A DNA stretch of 64,000 nt, taken from positions 1-64,000 of the forward strand of contig NZ_SHLX01000042.1 in the NCBI RefSeq assembly GCF_004764705.1, given 5' to 3'. Within the stretch, counting starts at the first letter, position 1. Each line of letters opens with the position of its first letter. This DNA is from Paenibacillus cymbidii (GTDB taxonomy: Bacteria; Bacillota; Bacilli; Paenibacillales; NBRC-103111). The notes below the pieces were generated by a model that worked only from the letters and a program-made list of their open reading frames with translations, did no database searches and was not told the DNA's origin. Shown here in pieces: positions 43,339 to 52,184 of this stretch. The position numbers and the translations under genes are program-made.

Positions 43339-43920
43339 ATGGGGAAGGAGGAGAGGAACATTCGGGACGAAGATGCCATCCGGCTGACGCTCGCCGGCAA
43401 CGCCGACGCATTCCGCGCCATAATCGAAGCCTATCAATCGCATGTATACCGCGCTGCGCTGGCCGTGCTGGGCAACCCGAAGGACGCGGAGGACGCCGCG
43501 CAAGAGGCGTTCGTCAAACTCTACTTCTCTCTTCCGGGCTACCAGGGCCAAGGGTTCAAAACCTGGCTCACCCGCATTGCCGTCAACACCGCCATCGATC
43601 ACCGCCGCAAGCTGGGGCGCCGCAAGGAGACGCTGTACCAGGTCGAAGCGCACGATGAATCGCTTCCCTACGATGAATCGCAAGCGCCGGAATCGGTCGA
43701 GGAAGATTTGCTGCGCAAGGAGCGCGGACGGTTGATTGCGCGTTATTTGAACGAAATGCCGGCCAGCCATCGCGAAATCGTCGTCGCTTTCTATATGCAG
43801 GACAAGTCGCAGCGGCAAATCGCCGCCGAACAAGGCATCGAGCTGAAGACGGTCGAATCGAAGCTGTACAGAGCCCGCAGCTGGATGAGAAAACATTGGA
43901 AGGAGGACGATTTCCGATGA
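43339..43920 (+). CDS. ECF-type RNA polymerase sigma factor, second
   Basis: The 193-residue sigma factor has region 2 (DAEDAAQEAFVKLYFSL) and region 4 (SQRQIAAEQGIELKTVESKL). It heads an operon of four overlapping genes. Start uncertainty: the ATG at 43339 has no ribosome site upstream, while GGAAGGAGGAGAGG lies inside the first codons and is followed by an ATT at 43360, so initiation at a non-standard codon or leaderless translation is possible. Confidence 0.87.
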   Translation: MGKEERNIRDEDAIRLTLAGNADAFRAIIEAYQSHVYRAALAVLGNPKDAEDAAQEAFVKLYFSLPGYQGQGFKTWLTRIAVNTAIDHRRKLGRRKETLYQVEAHDESLPYDESQAPESVEEDLLRKERGRLIARYLNEMPASHREIVVAFYMQDKSQRQIAAEQGIELKTVESKLYRARSWMRKHWKEDDFR

Positions 43921-44480
43921 ATGGATGCAAAGCGATCCCGATCCCGGCCGAAGAATGGCGCGCTTATCGCGAAGGCAAGCTGGAGGCGGAGCGCCGGGAC
44001 GAGTTGGAAGAGCATCTGTACGGCTGCGACGAATGCTTGCAGCGGTTCATGAACGAGCTCGAAACGCAACCGGCGCCCGAAACCGGCCGCGAGCCGGCAC
44101 GCGCGCAGCCGGTCGGCGCAGGCTTCGCCGATCGCGTCATGCTCGCCATCGCGCAAGCGAGCCCCGCCGAACAAGCCGCGGGCGCCGCGGCAACGAAGGC
44201 CGCTCATCCGGCGCGGCATCGTCCGTACAATCCGGCAGGCCGCCGCCCCGTTTCGCCGCTGAGGAGAACGCTGGTGCAGTATGCGATTGCAGCCGCCATC
44301 ACTATCTTGCTCATGGCATCCGGCGTCTTCCGCCATATCGGCGAACGCGTCGATCAGTTCGATTCGGCGGCAAAATCGGACCGCCAGGAAGAATCGTTCT
44401 CCGAGCGGCTGCTGGTCAAAACGACAGCCGTGCTCGACAATATCCATACCCGCACCGAAGGAGGAGCCCCGCGTGAATAA
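43917..44480 (+). CDS. Anti-sigma factor with zinc-finger motif
   Basis: The 187-residue protein has an N-terminal zf-HC2-like H-x3-C-x2-C motif (EEHLYGCDECLQRF), an Ala/Pro-rich linker, one membrane helix (YAIAAAITILLMASGVF, near 118-135) and a short outer tail. The ATG overlaps the sigma stop (ATGA) after GGAAGGAGGA. It should bind and inhibit the upstream sigma factor. Confidence 0.85.
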   Translation: MNGCKAIPIPAEEWRAYREGKLEAERRDELEEHLYGCDECLQRFMNELETQPAPETGREPARAQPVGAGFADRVMLAIAQASPAEQAAGAAATKAAHPARHRPYNPAGRRPVSPLRRTLVQYAIAAAITILLMASGVFRHIGERVDQFDSAAKSDRQEESFSERLLVKTTAVLDNIHTRTEGGAPRE

Positions 44481-45657
44481 AAATCCGCTGATCGCGTTCC
44501 TGTTATCGTTTATCCCCGGCCTGGGCCATCTGTACTGGGGCCGCCCGATCCGCGCCGTGTTGTATGGCGGCGGCTTCTTCGGACCGCTTGCCCTGCTGCT
44601 GTTCGCCGCGATCGTCAACAACCTGCCTCCGGACGATCTGGCCGTGTTTATGCTGCTCGTTTCGCTCGCGTTCGGAGTCGTCAACATGCTGGACATGATC
44701 GTTTCGCTGCTTTCGCCCGGACGCGGGAACGGACACGGCTATCGCCAGCGCCACGCCTACGCGAGCCACGTCGAACAGACAGACGATTTGTCGGCCGCCG
44801 TGATCGCCGCCCGGATGGAAGAGGAAGATCCGCACGCCGCCGAACGTCTGCGCGCCGAGCTGGACTATCGCCATCACAACGAACGCTTCTTCACCATCGT
44901 GCTGTCGTTCATTCCCGGGCTCGCCCACTTCCAGCTCGGGTTGATGCAGCGCGGCCTGACCTTCCTGCTCAGCTTCTTCGGGCTGTTCGCAATGACCGTT
45001 TTCGTCAGCTACGTAACGCATGTCGACGGCTTCTTCATTTTCCTGCTGGCGCTGCCCGTCATCATGTTCTACGGCCTGTTCGACGCCGTGCAGTTGCAGT
45101 CCCGCAAGCAGCGGGGCGAAACGCTCGTGGACCGAACGTTGTTCGAGGACCTCGACCGCACGCGCGAAGACGGCCGCAAGAGCAAAATCGTCGCATTGAC
45201 ATTGTCGATTTTCCCCGGCGCGGGTCATCTGTACCTCGGCTTGCAGAAGCGCGGCCTGCAGTTGATGGCGGCTTTTCTGCTGGCGATTTACCTGATGGAC
45301 GCGCTGCGGTTGACGCTGTTCATGTTCGTTATTCCGATCTTGTGGTTTTTCAGCCTGTTTGACGCCATGCAGCACGTATCGAGGCAAGAGGAGGAAGAAC
45401 TGAAGGATGTCCCTTTGGTGAACGGACTGATGAATTATCAAAAATGGGTCGGCATCGCGCTCCTGGCGCTAGGCGCATATTATTTGCTCGATGGGGCGGT
45501 ATTGCGGCTGATCGACCAGGCGTATCCGGAATGGCGGCTGTCCTACTGGTTTGACCGTTATGCGCAAATTATCGTCGTGTCGGTGCTGTTCATTCTCGGC
45601 GGATTGAAGCTGATGCTGGGCAGCAAGTCGGCCAAACGAGGGGAGGAATCGCCATGA
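44473..45657 (+). CDS. Polytopic membrane protein with three repeated TM modules
   Basis: The 394-residue protein contains a motif repeated three times: LSFIPGLGHLYWGRPIRA (near 10), LSFIPGLAHFQLGLMQRG (near 152) and LSIFPGAGHLYLGLQKRG (near 247). Each is followed by hydrophobic helices, resembling TM2-like membrane modules. GTG start after GGAGGAG, overlapping the anti-sigma stop by 8 bp. Membership of a sigma/anti-sigma operon suggests a role in envelope stress sensing or response. Function unknown. Confidence 0.7.
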   Translation: MNKNPLIAFLLSFIPGLGHLYWGRPIRAVLYGGGFFGPLALLLFAAIVNNLPPDDLAVFMLLVSLAFGVVNMLDMIVSLLSPGRGNGHGYRQRHAYASHVEQTDDLSAAVIAARMEEEDPHAAERLRAELDYRHHNERFFTIVLSFIPGLAHFQLGLMQRGLTFLLSFFGLFAMTVFVSYVTHVDGFFIFLLALPVIMFYGLFDAVQLQSRKQRGETLVDRTLFEDLDRTREDGRKSKIVALTLSIFPGAGHLYLGLQKRGLQLMAAFLLAIYLMDALRLTLFMFVIPILWFFSLFDAMQHVSRQEEEELKDVPLVNGLMNYQKWVGIALLALGAYYLLDGAVLRLIDQAYPEWRLSYWFDRYAQIIVVSVLFILGGLKLMLGSKSAKRGEESP

Positions 45658-46325
45658 AACGCTGGCGGGTAGGGACCATGTCCATGGGGTTGTCGCTGAT
45701 CATGGCCGGCATGGCGCTGTTCGGCTCGACCTGGAACGGCTGGTCCGCTTTTGATGCGCTGATCCGCTGGTGGCCGGTCATCTTCATTCTGCTTGGCCTG
45801 GAGTTGCTGCTGTTCGTCGCGCTTTCGCGCGGGGAGCGGCCGGTCGTCTATTACGACGTGTTCAGCATCCTGTTCGTCGGCGTGCTGCTGATCGCGTGCC
45901 TCGGCTATGCGCTGGCGGCTTCAACGGGGCTGGCGGCGGAAATCCGCTATGCAATCGGCAGCGAAGAGCGCACCGTCGAGTGGCCCGCGCTGGAGCAGCC
46001 GCTGCCGGCCGGCGTCGACCGGATCGTCGTGCAAGTTGCAGGGATGCTGCCGCGGATCGACACCGTCGCCACCCATGAGGTGCACATCTTCGGCAGCTAC
46101 CGCGCCCAATTCCAAGGCGGAAAAGAACAAACGCCGATGACCGGCGATGCGGCCACCTTGCGGACCGTCGGCAATACACTGTACATCTCCCTCAAACAGC
46201 CTCCGGAGCGCAACGGGTGGAACCGGTCTTACTCCTATCCGTCGATCACGGTGGCGCTGCCGAACGACGTGCCGATCGAGCTGCGGGGAGCGAACAACCA
46301 GCCCATCGAATGGCAGAACGGATAA
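45654..46325 (+). CDS. LiaF/LiaI-like membrane protein
   Basis: The 223-residue protein starts with paired membrane helices (MGLSLIMAGMALFGS; WWPVIFILLGLELLLFVAL) in the style of LiaI/LiaF-type TM regions. It continues with a third helix and an external beta-rich domain (to EWQNG). It overlaps the previous gene by ATGA and ends the operon. LiaF-like proteins modulate cell-envelope stress systems; for this protein the role is inferred from context. Confidence 0.7.
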   Translation: MKRWRVGTMSMGLSLIMAGMALFGSTWNGWSAFDALIRWWPVIFILLGLELLLFVALSRGERPVVYYDVFSILFVGVLLIACLGYALAASTGLAAEIRYAIGSEERTVEWPALEQPLPAGVDRIVVQVAGMLPRIDTVATHEVHIFGSYRAQFQGGKEQTPMTGDAATLRTVGNTLYISLKQPPERNGWNRSYSYPSITVALPNDVPIELRGANNQPIEWQNG

Positions 46326-46350
46326 CAGACGACGGCCGGAACGATACAGA

Positions 46351-46375
46351 ACCCTCCTTCACGGAGGGTTTTTCG
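46351..46375 (+). terminator. Terminator of the second sigma operon
   Basis: Stem ACCCTCC/GGAGGGT with a TTCAC loop, then TTTTTCG. Confidence 0.85.
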
Positions 46376-46403
46376 CTTTTGCCGGATGGATCGGCCCCGG
46401 GCG

Positions 46404-47930
46404 TTACTTGATCCGCGACGCCTCCCGGGTGTACAGCTCCCTGTTCCCGGCGTCCGCTTCGTCGAGTTTGTTTTTCCCTTGTACGCCCGTAACCGTAATG
46501 CCTTTTGACAGCAACGTCTTCTGGAACTCCGCCATCTGTTGATCGGTAAGACCGGTGAGAGGAAGTTTGCCTTTCTCCAAATAGCCGAGCAAATAACCGA
46601 TTGCCTCGCCGGCAATCGACGTATTCTGCTGAATGCGGGCGCTTCCGTAAGCGATGCCGGCGGCTCCTGCATTTTTGCCCGCGACGATGACGTTGGCGTA
46701 TCCCTTCGGGAGAAAAGCGCGCAGCGGCATGCCATATTTGTCCGGATGTCCCATTTCTCTGCCCCAGACGGAGTGCTGCGTCCCCTGCAGATCCAGCTTG
46801 TAGCCGGCAATGCTCACATTGTCCGGAAACATGCGGCCGCTCATCAGATCGGTTGCCCGAAGCACATACTCGGTTTCGTACCGGTCATAATCCCGTACGT
46901 ATAAGTAATTGGGATAGCCGTTCAGCTCGGCCTTTTCCCATCCCGGCAGCTCTTGACGAAGATGCTGCAAAATCAGCCCGGACTCGCGCTTGCCCAGCTC
47001 CAGCGCCTGACGGATCGATTCCGGATCGGAAGGATCGACATTGTACACCAGCAAGGCGTTGATCAGCGCTTCGCCGTTCAACTGGTTAACCGCATTCAAG
47101 CCGCGGAGAAATACTTGCGGGCTTGTCGGCTTGTACCTTCCTCCGACATCTCCGAAGCCCCAGGTGAACATATCCGTCACAGTGGTCGTTTTCCCGTACT
47201 TCGATTCGCGCTCATCATTGCCGAGCTTGTTCACTTCCAGCTTGAATGTCGCCCAGTCCACGTTCTTGAACTTCATCATCAGCGATGAAGCCATGTAGTC
47301 CTTGTCGCCGCCGAATACCACTTCAACGCCGGGGAGGCGATTCAGGCCGAGCTTGCTCGATAAAGCGGCAAAATCGCTATTTTCCACCCAGTATTTCGCG
47401 GAAATCGTTTGGGCTTGTCCGTTTGGGGTCCGGTAGTGTAGCGACTGGATTCGTTTTTTCGCGGTTGCCGGGTCGGTGCCGAAATCCACAGAAGCAACGG
47501 TGATGCCGGACTCGATCGGAATTCCCTCCAGCAGCTTCCCGTAATAGCTCCGAAACTCGGGCGCTTTGCGGATCGTGCCTTTTTTGTAAGCGTCGAACAA
47601 CTCCTTGACCTTGCCTTGCAGCAAGGAGTGGCCTTCGCCATCCTGCACTTCGTCGAGAAAATGCATTTCCCCTTGGATGAGCTGGCCTCCCGGTTCGTCC
47701 CGCGGATCCAATATGACGACCGACAAACCGGCTTCTTTGGCAGCGTTAGCCAAATAAACCCCTTCAATCTCGGAGCCGATCAGCACGACATCCATGCTTC
47801 GCGAATCGGTGGGAACCGCACTTGCCATCGGTTCCGATTCCCGCTCCTCCCTGCACCCGGCCAGCAGCAGCGCGGCAAAAATAATAAGCAGCGCCGAAAC
47901 CTGCCGACGTCCTTTTGCAAACTGAATCAT
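46404..47930 (-). CDS. FAD-dependent oxidoreductase lipoprotein
   Basis: The 508-residue protein has a lipoprotein signal (ALLIIFAALLLAGC, Cys near 26), then an FAD-binding N-terminal motif (VVLIGSEIEGVYLANAA; LDPRDEPGGQLIQGEMHF), matching the FAD_oxidored group. Such flavoproteins are usually cytoplasmic or Tat-exported; this one has a plain Sec/lipoprotein signal. The nucleotide motif reads G-x-x-x-x-G rather than the usual GxGxxG. The substrate is unknown. The gene stands alone. Confidence 0.8.
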   Translation of the reverse strand: MIQFAKGRRQVSALLIIFAALLLAGCREERESEPMASAVPTDSRSMDVVLIGSEIEGVYLANAAKEAGLSVVILDPRDEPGGQLIQGEMHFLDEVQDGEGHSLLQGKVKELFDAYKKGTIRKAPEFRSYYGKLLEGIPIESGITVASVDFGTDPATAKKRIQSLHYRTPNGQAQTISAKYWVENSDFAALSSKLGLNRLPGVEVVFGGDKDYMASSLMMKFKNVDWATFKLEVNKLGNDERESKYGKTTTVTDMFTWGFGDVGGRYKPTSPQVFLRGLNAVNQLNGEALINALLVYNVDPSDPESIRQALELGKRESGLILQHLRQELPGWEKAELNGYPNYLYVRDYDRYETEYVLRATDLMSGRMFPDNVSIAGYKLDLQGTQHSVWGREMGHPDKYGMPLRAFLPKGYANVIVAGKNAGAAGIAYGSARIQQNTSIAGEAIGYLLGYLEKGKLPLTGLTDQQMAEFQKTLLSKGITVTGVQGKNKLDEADAGNRELYTREASRIK

Positions 47931-48066
47931 CCTTACGCTGATCTCCTCTGCTACATCGAATCATGCGAATAATAGGAAATTCGCCACAAGAACCGGAAAT
48001 CCTTGCATTATTGTTCCGTTCCCTGCATGATGATGGAAATGCATCAACACGATGAGGGGGGTAACC

Positions 48067-48132
48067 ATGTATTTGGCGCGACCGCTAAATGACGAAGGTC
48101 GAGTTGATGGGGTACGATCGTTGAACGAATGA
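48067..48132 (+). CDS. Very short ORF cut off by repeat copy E
   Basis: A 21-codon frame (MYLARPLNDEGRVDG...) starts at an ATG with a good GAGGGGGG site and ends at a TGA whose last base overlaps the first H1 palindrome. It may be a leader peptide or the surviving 5' end of a gene interrupted by the element. Confidence 0.3.
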   Translation: MYLARPLNDEGRVDGVRSLNE

Positions 48133-48324
48133 AATAGCCCATAAAAAATGGCTTATTTGCCGTATTTGACCCGTTGCATCGAAAATAGCCAGTGAAAACA
48201 TGGCTTATTCGCACCAAGTCACCCTGTTTTCGGTGACCTTTAACCGAATAGCCAGCGAAATCATGGCCTATTTTGTAGAGGCGGCCCATTTTTCATTAAA
48301 TAGGCCATGAATAATGACTTATTT
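48132..48324. repeat. Complete four-palindrome element (copy E)
   Basis: H1 at 48132-48158, H2-like at 48184-48209 (one arm H2-type, the other H1-type), H2-like at 48247-48272, H1 at 48298-48324. Centre spacings are about 51.5, 63 and 51.5 nt. An extra stem GTCACC/GGTGAC lies in the central gap. Located between divergent genes (FAD lipoprotein and VOC protein). Confidence 0.82.
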
Positions 48325-48408
48325 CAAAAAAGACCGCCGAGTCATAGACCATTTGGAAGTTTTGTTGGGAAACATACATTCAAATTAGCGGAAATGGAGT
48401 GGATTTTC

Positions 48409-49128
48409 GTGCGAATAGACGGGGTAAAGCTGCTCACAGGAGAGTTGGATCGATTGAAACGTTACTACGTACTTGATCTTGGGTTGCCGCTGCTGGCCGA
48501 ATTGCAGGATTCGTTTACGGTAAAGGCAGGCCAATCATCCTTAACTTTCGAACAGACATCGGACCGCGGACGACGCCCCTTTTACCATTTCGCTTTCGAC
48601 ATTCCGGAAAATAAAATCGACGAAGCCGTAAGCTGGCTGAACGGCAGAGGGGTTCATCTGAATTTGTTGCCCAACAACTCGTATCGGATTTACTCGAAAA
48701 GCTGGCATGCTACATCCATCTATTTTTATGACCCTGCGGAAAATATTGTCGAGCTAATCGCCAGACACTCCTTGGCAAATAAAACCGATACTCCCTTCTC
48801 CGCAGAACATTTATTGAATATTAGCGAAATCGGGCTCGCCGTGAAAGATGTTCCAGGAACCATAAAGTTGCTGCAAACCAGCCTTCTGATCGAATTCTAT
48901 AAGGATCGGAATGACACGTTTGCTGCTGTGGGGGACGAAGAGGGGTTGTTGATTTTGTCCGCTTGCAGGAGAGTCTGGCTGGGATCCAACAAACAAGCAG
49001 CCATATTCCCAACAGCAATTTCGATTAGCGGAATACCCGGCGGCGTCTATTCCTTGGAGGAAGGTTACCCTTATCGCATTACCGACAACGCGCCTCCATC
49101 CTCCCATTCTCCCTGCACCACGCCATAG
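48409..49128 (+). CDS. VOC (glyoxalase/bleomycin-resistance) family protein
   Basis: The 239-residue protein has two tandem beta-alpha-beta-beta-beta modules: the first from DGVKLLTGELDRLKRYY to IYFYDPAENIVELIAR, the second from SEIGLAVKDVPGTIKLL to the end. VOC proteins bind a metal and act in isomerisation, dioxygenation or drug binding; no specific role can be assigned. The GTG at 48409 is chosen because GGAG lies 9 nt upstream and the domain starts directly after. Its last 58 bp overlap the convergent acetyltransferase gene. Confidence 0.78.
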   Translation: MRIDGVKLLTGELDRLKRYYVLDLGLPLLAELQDSFTVKAGQSSLTFEQTSDRGRRPFYHFAFDIPENKIDEAVSWLNGRGVHLNLLPNNSYRIYSKSWHATSIYFYDPAENIVELIARHSLANKTDTPFSAEHLLNISEIGLAVKDVPGTIKLLQTSLLIEFYKDRNDTFAAVGDEEGLLILSACRRVWLGSNKQAAIFPTAISISGIPGGVYSLEEGYPYRITDNAPPSSHSPCTTP

Positions 49129-49652
49129 TACACCAAGTCCGCGAAGCTGCCGTCTTTCCAAATATGCTGCGAAAACGTGCCTTCGTGCTTCATCCCGAGT
49201 TTGGCCATAACCCGGGAAGAGGCCGGATTGGACGTCATCGCGGCGGCGAAGATCCGGTTCAGCTTCAGCTCGCCGAAGCCATACCGCACTACGGCTCGCG
49301 CGGCTTCCGTCGCATAGCCCCGCCCCCAGAACGGCCGGCCGATCCAATAGGCCAGCTCGGCGTGGCGATGCGCCCCGTTGACGCGCAAGCTCACACAGCC
49401 CGCCAACTCGCCGGTTTCCCGCGACAACGGCGGCACTTTCGCCTCCACGGCGAACGCATGAATGCTCCCGCTCGCATAAACTTGCCGCGTCCGCTCGATC
49501 CACGCTTCCGCCGCCCCGTCCGGGTACGGGTGCGGGATGGACAGCGTCGTTCGCGCCACTTCCGCGGCGCCGGCCAGCCGTTGCACCTCCGGCGCATCCG
49601 CCAATTCGAACAACCGGAGCGCGAGTCGCTCCGTTTCCAACCTCGGCGTCAT
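49071..49652 (-). CDS. GNAT-family N-acetyltransferase (RimJ/RimL type)
   Basis: The 193-residue protein has the GNAT acetyl-CoA region (AELAYWIGRPFWGRGYATEA split as YWIGRPFWGRGYATEA, near 107) and the RimJ-type NPASSRVMAKLGMKHEG motif. It transfers acetyl groups to an amine; the target is unknown. The ATG at 49652 follows a G-rich ribosome site. It lies 22 bp after the AraC-type gene, so the two may be co-transcribed. Confidence 0.88.
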   Translation of the reverse strand: MTPRLETERLALRLFELADAPEVQRLAGAAEVARTTLSIPHPYPDGAAEAWIERTRQVYASGSIHAFAVEAKVPPLSRETGELAGCVSLRVNGAHRHAELAYWIGRPFWGRGYATEAARAVVRYGFGELKLNRIFAAAMTSNPASSRVMAKLGMKHEGTFSQHIWKDGSFADLVYYGVVQGEWEDGGALSVMR

Positions 49653-49674
49653 CGCCCCCCGCCCCCTTCTTTCC

Positions 49675-50535
49675 TTACGGCTCTCCGTCGTAGCGCCATT
49701 TCTCCTGCGCATATTTGCGATGCGCCGTCGGGCTGACGCCGAAGAACGCCCGGAACCGCCGGGTAAAATAAAACGGCGACTCGAACCCGACCTCCGTCGC
49801 GATATCGCCGATCGGCCGGCCGGTCAGCTCCAGCAGCTTGGCCGCTTTCTGCAGCCGCATGGCAAGCAGCGTGTCCATCACGCCTTTGCCGACCTGCAGC
49901 TTGAACAGATGGCCGAGCCGCGATTCCGACAGCGACACCATGGCCGCCAAGTCGGCCAGCGTATGCTTGTCCGCAAGCCGTTCGGCAAAATAATGCAGCA
50001 CCTCTTCGACCCGCTCGTCATAGACGTTCATGCGGCTCTTCGCGTGTTCACGGTACAGGATCGCGAGAATTTCCGCCAGCGCGATACGCGCGAGCTCCTC
50101 GTTCAACTTGTTCATGCTGCGGCAATCGGCGATCAGTCTGGTGAAAGCGCCCTCGATCCGCCCCCGCGACTCGAGATCGCCGATTCGCATATAGATGAGC
50201 TGACCCGCCAGCCGCGGCAGCTGCAGCCAGCGAGTCCATTCCGGCTGGGGCAGAAAATGCACCCACTGCAGCTCCCACGTCTTGCCCTCCGGCGTCGCAT
50301 AATGATGCGGCGTGCCCGGCGGCAAAATGACGGCGTCTCCGGGCCCGGACAATTGCACCTCCTGGTCGATGCGGAACGCGCCTTCGCCCGAAACGGTGTA
50401 GATCAGCAGCCAGTCCTTCGTCCCGTGAGGCCGACGGCCGTAATACCCGTACGACTCGACAAAATGGCTCGCATACAACGGTCCCAGCGGCGGCGACATG
50501 GTGTCCGGCAGCTGGTGATACAAATACGGATTCAT
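49675..50535 (-). CDS. AraC-family regulator with cupin sensor
   Basis: The 286-residue protein has an N-terminal AraC-type cupin (LSGPGDAVILPPGTPHHY) and a C-terminal double helix-turn-helix (LADLAAMVSLSESRLGHLF; IGDIATEVGFESPFYFTRRF). It sits next to the acetylesterase gene, so it may control that gene and the MFS gene in response to a sugar. GGACGGAGGG precedes the ATG. Confidence 0.9.
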   Translation of the reverse strand: MNPYLYHQLPDTMSPPLGPLYASHFVESYGYYGRRPHGTKDWLLIYTVSGEGAFRIDQEVQLSGPGDAVILPPGTPHHYATPEGKTWELQWVHFLPQPEWTRWLQLPRLAGQLIYMRIGDLESRGRIEGAFTRLIADCRSMNKLNEELARIALAEILAILYREHAKSRMNVYDERVEEVLHYFAERLADKHTLADLAAMVSLSESRLGHLFKLQVGKGVMDTLLAMRLQKAAKLLELTGRPIGDIATEVGFESPFYFTRRFRAFFGVSPTAHRKYAQEKWRYDGEP

Positions 50536-50584
50536 CGGCCGTCCCTCCGTCCGTTCGGGCAGCGCCCCGCTTGTTACTCGCTTG

Positions 50585-52006
50585 CTACTTCACCGCTACG
50601 CCGTAGAAGGCGAGCATCGGCAAATACGTCGCCGTATCGAGCGGCAGACGCGTCACCGGCGGGTTCGCTTCATAGGCCGCATGCACGAACGTAAGTCCGG
50701 CCGTCTCCCGGCCGAGCGTCAGCTCGATTTCGTTGCGGCCGGTAATGCGCCACCGGCTTACTTCCACCGCGCCTTCCGCATCCTCCACGGCGAATACCCG
50801 CTCCTGCGGGGCACCAATCAGCCGCAGCACCTCGACGACGTTGTTGAAGCGCAGCGCAATCGTGCGCAGCCCGTCGCGGTCGACAAGGCCGTACGTCGCC
50901 TCCGCAATCGTCGGCGCCAGATAAGCCGTCCCGCGCCCGTACAGCACCGCCAGCGCCGCATGCGCCGTTCGTTCGCCGATCGTCATATTGCCGGCCGGGC
51001 TGTTGTGAATATTGTCCGACAGCGGACAATCGAGCGCCGGCACGACATACACGCCGTCCATCGTTTCGGCGGCCCGTCGCTGCGCGTCGCGCACCTTGCC
51101 CCAGGAACGGTCGTTCTCATCCGTGCCGGGCGCCCACGTATGGCGGTTCAACTGCACCGTAAACACCGGCAGCCCTGCATCGCCAAGATCGCGGCGCCAA
51201 TGCAAGACGAAGCTGCGGAAGCGGTCCAGATACGTGTCCGCTGCGTCCGGGGCGCAATCGGACTCGCCCTGGTACCACAGCATGCCTCGCACCTTACCGC
51301 CGGCGGCGGCAATAATATTCATCATGTTCCGGTACAGATCGCCGTCTTCGTCCGGGTTCCACTTCCGCAGCGGCGACCCGCCGAGCGCTGTCATCAGCAG
51401 CCCGATCGGATAGCCGGCTTCCCGCTTCACCAGCTTCGCAAAGGCCAGATAAGGCGAATGGCCCGGATTGGCCGTTTCCCGGTTCGCGGGATGAACTGTG
51501 GCGGTCGATTCGTTGAATGGATGCGACGCCAAATCCCAGCGCCCGTTATGGCGCATCAGATGAATGCCGAGCTCCGGCGCGTCCTGGTGCGGGCCGCGGC
51601 CGTAGCCGGCGGCATTGCTTTGGCCGGCAATGACGAACAGATCGCCGACGCCGATATGGTGAATCATGTCGCCGCGCAGCGCCCAAGTAATATCGGTCAT
51701 GCGATGATCCGGCTGGAGACACGTTTCCACCCGGTACAGCCCGCCCGCGGGAATACGTTCAAGCACCGTGCGCCAGCCGCGATCCGGCAGCATCTCGCAG
51801 CGCTGCCACGGCATAACCGCGCTTCCGTCCTCTTCGCGCACCACGCGCGCGTAAACGGCCGGCTCCTGCGGCTCCTTCTGATCCGCCGGCGACCAGACGC
51901 CGGCAAGCGCAATCGCGCCGAACCCTTGCTCCTGCTGGATGATGGCCCATGCCTGCGGCCCTTGCGCAATAACGACGCCGAACGACGCCGTATGGTGGTC
52001 CCCCAT
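50585..52006 (-). CDS. Sialate O-acetylesterase-like protein (SASA domain)
   Basis: The 473-residue protein has the SASA/SGNH-type nucleophile block DLFVIAGQSNAAGYG (near 125) and GMLWYQGESDC (near 237), and a C-terminal beta-sandwich (LIGAPQERVFAVEDAEG). The family removes O-acetyl groups from sialic acid or xylan-type sugars. No signal peptide is visible, so it would act inside the cell on an imported sugar. Start at the ATG at 52006 with AAGGGG upstream. Divergent from an MFS transporter gene. Confidence 0.83.
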   Translation of the reverse strand: MGDHHTASFGVVIAQGPQAWAIIQQEQGFGAIALAGVWSPADQKEPQEPAVYARVVREEDGSAVMPWQRCEMLPDRGWRTVLERIPAGGLYRVETCLQPDHRMTDITWALRGDMIHHIGVGDLFVIAGQSNAAGYGRGPHQDAPELGIHLMRHNGRWDLASHPFNESTATVHPANRETANPGHSPYLAFAKLVKREAGYPIGLLMTALGGSPLRKWNPDEDGDLYRNMMNIIAAAGGKVRGMLWYQGESDCAPDAADTYLDRFRSFVLHWRRDLGDAGLPVFTVQLNRHTWAPGTDENDRSWGKVRDAQRRAAETMDGVYVVPALDCPLSDNIHNSPAGNMTIGERTAHAALAVLYGRGTAYLAPTIAEATYGLVDRDGLRTIALRFNNVVEVLRLIGAPQERVFAVEDAEGAVEVSRWRITGRNEIELTLGRETAGLTFVHAAYEANPPVTRLPLDTATYLPMLAFYGVAVK

Positions 52007-52184
52007 GATATCTTGCCGCCCCTTTTCCCTGTCCGAACGAGTCCGCATTCGGGTATTGTCCACCCAATTGCGTACAATATAACACATTCCACCAGTCGAC
52101 ACTACTGTACATCGGGCAAGAACCTTGATATGTTAAGAAAGGCTTTGCAACTTGCACATTCTGCCTTACGAAATGGAGTTTGCC

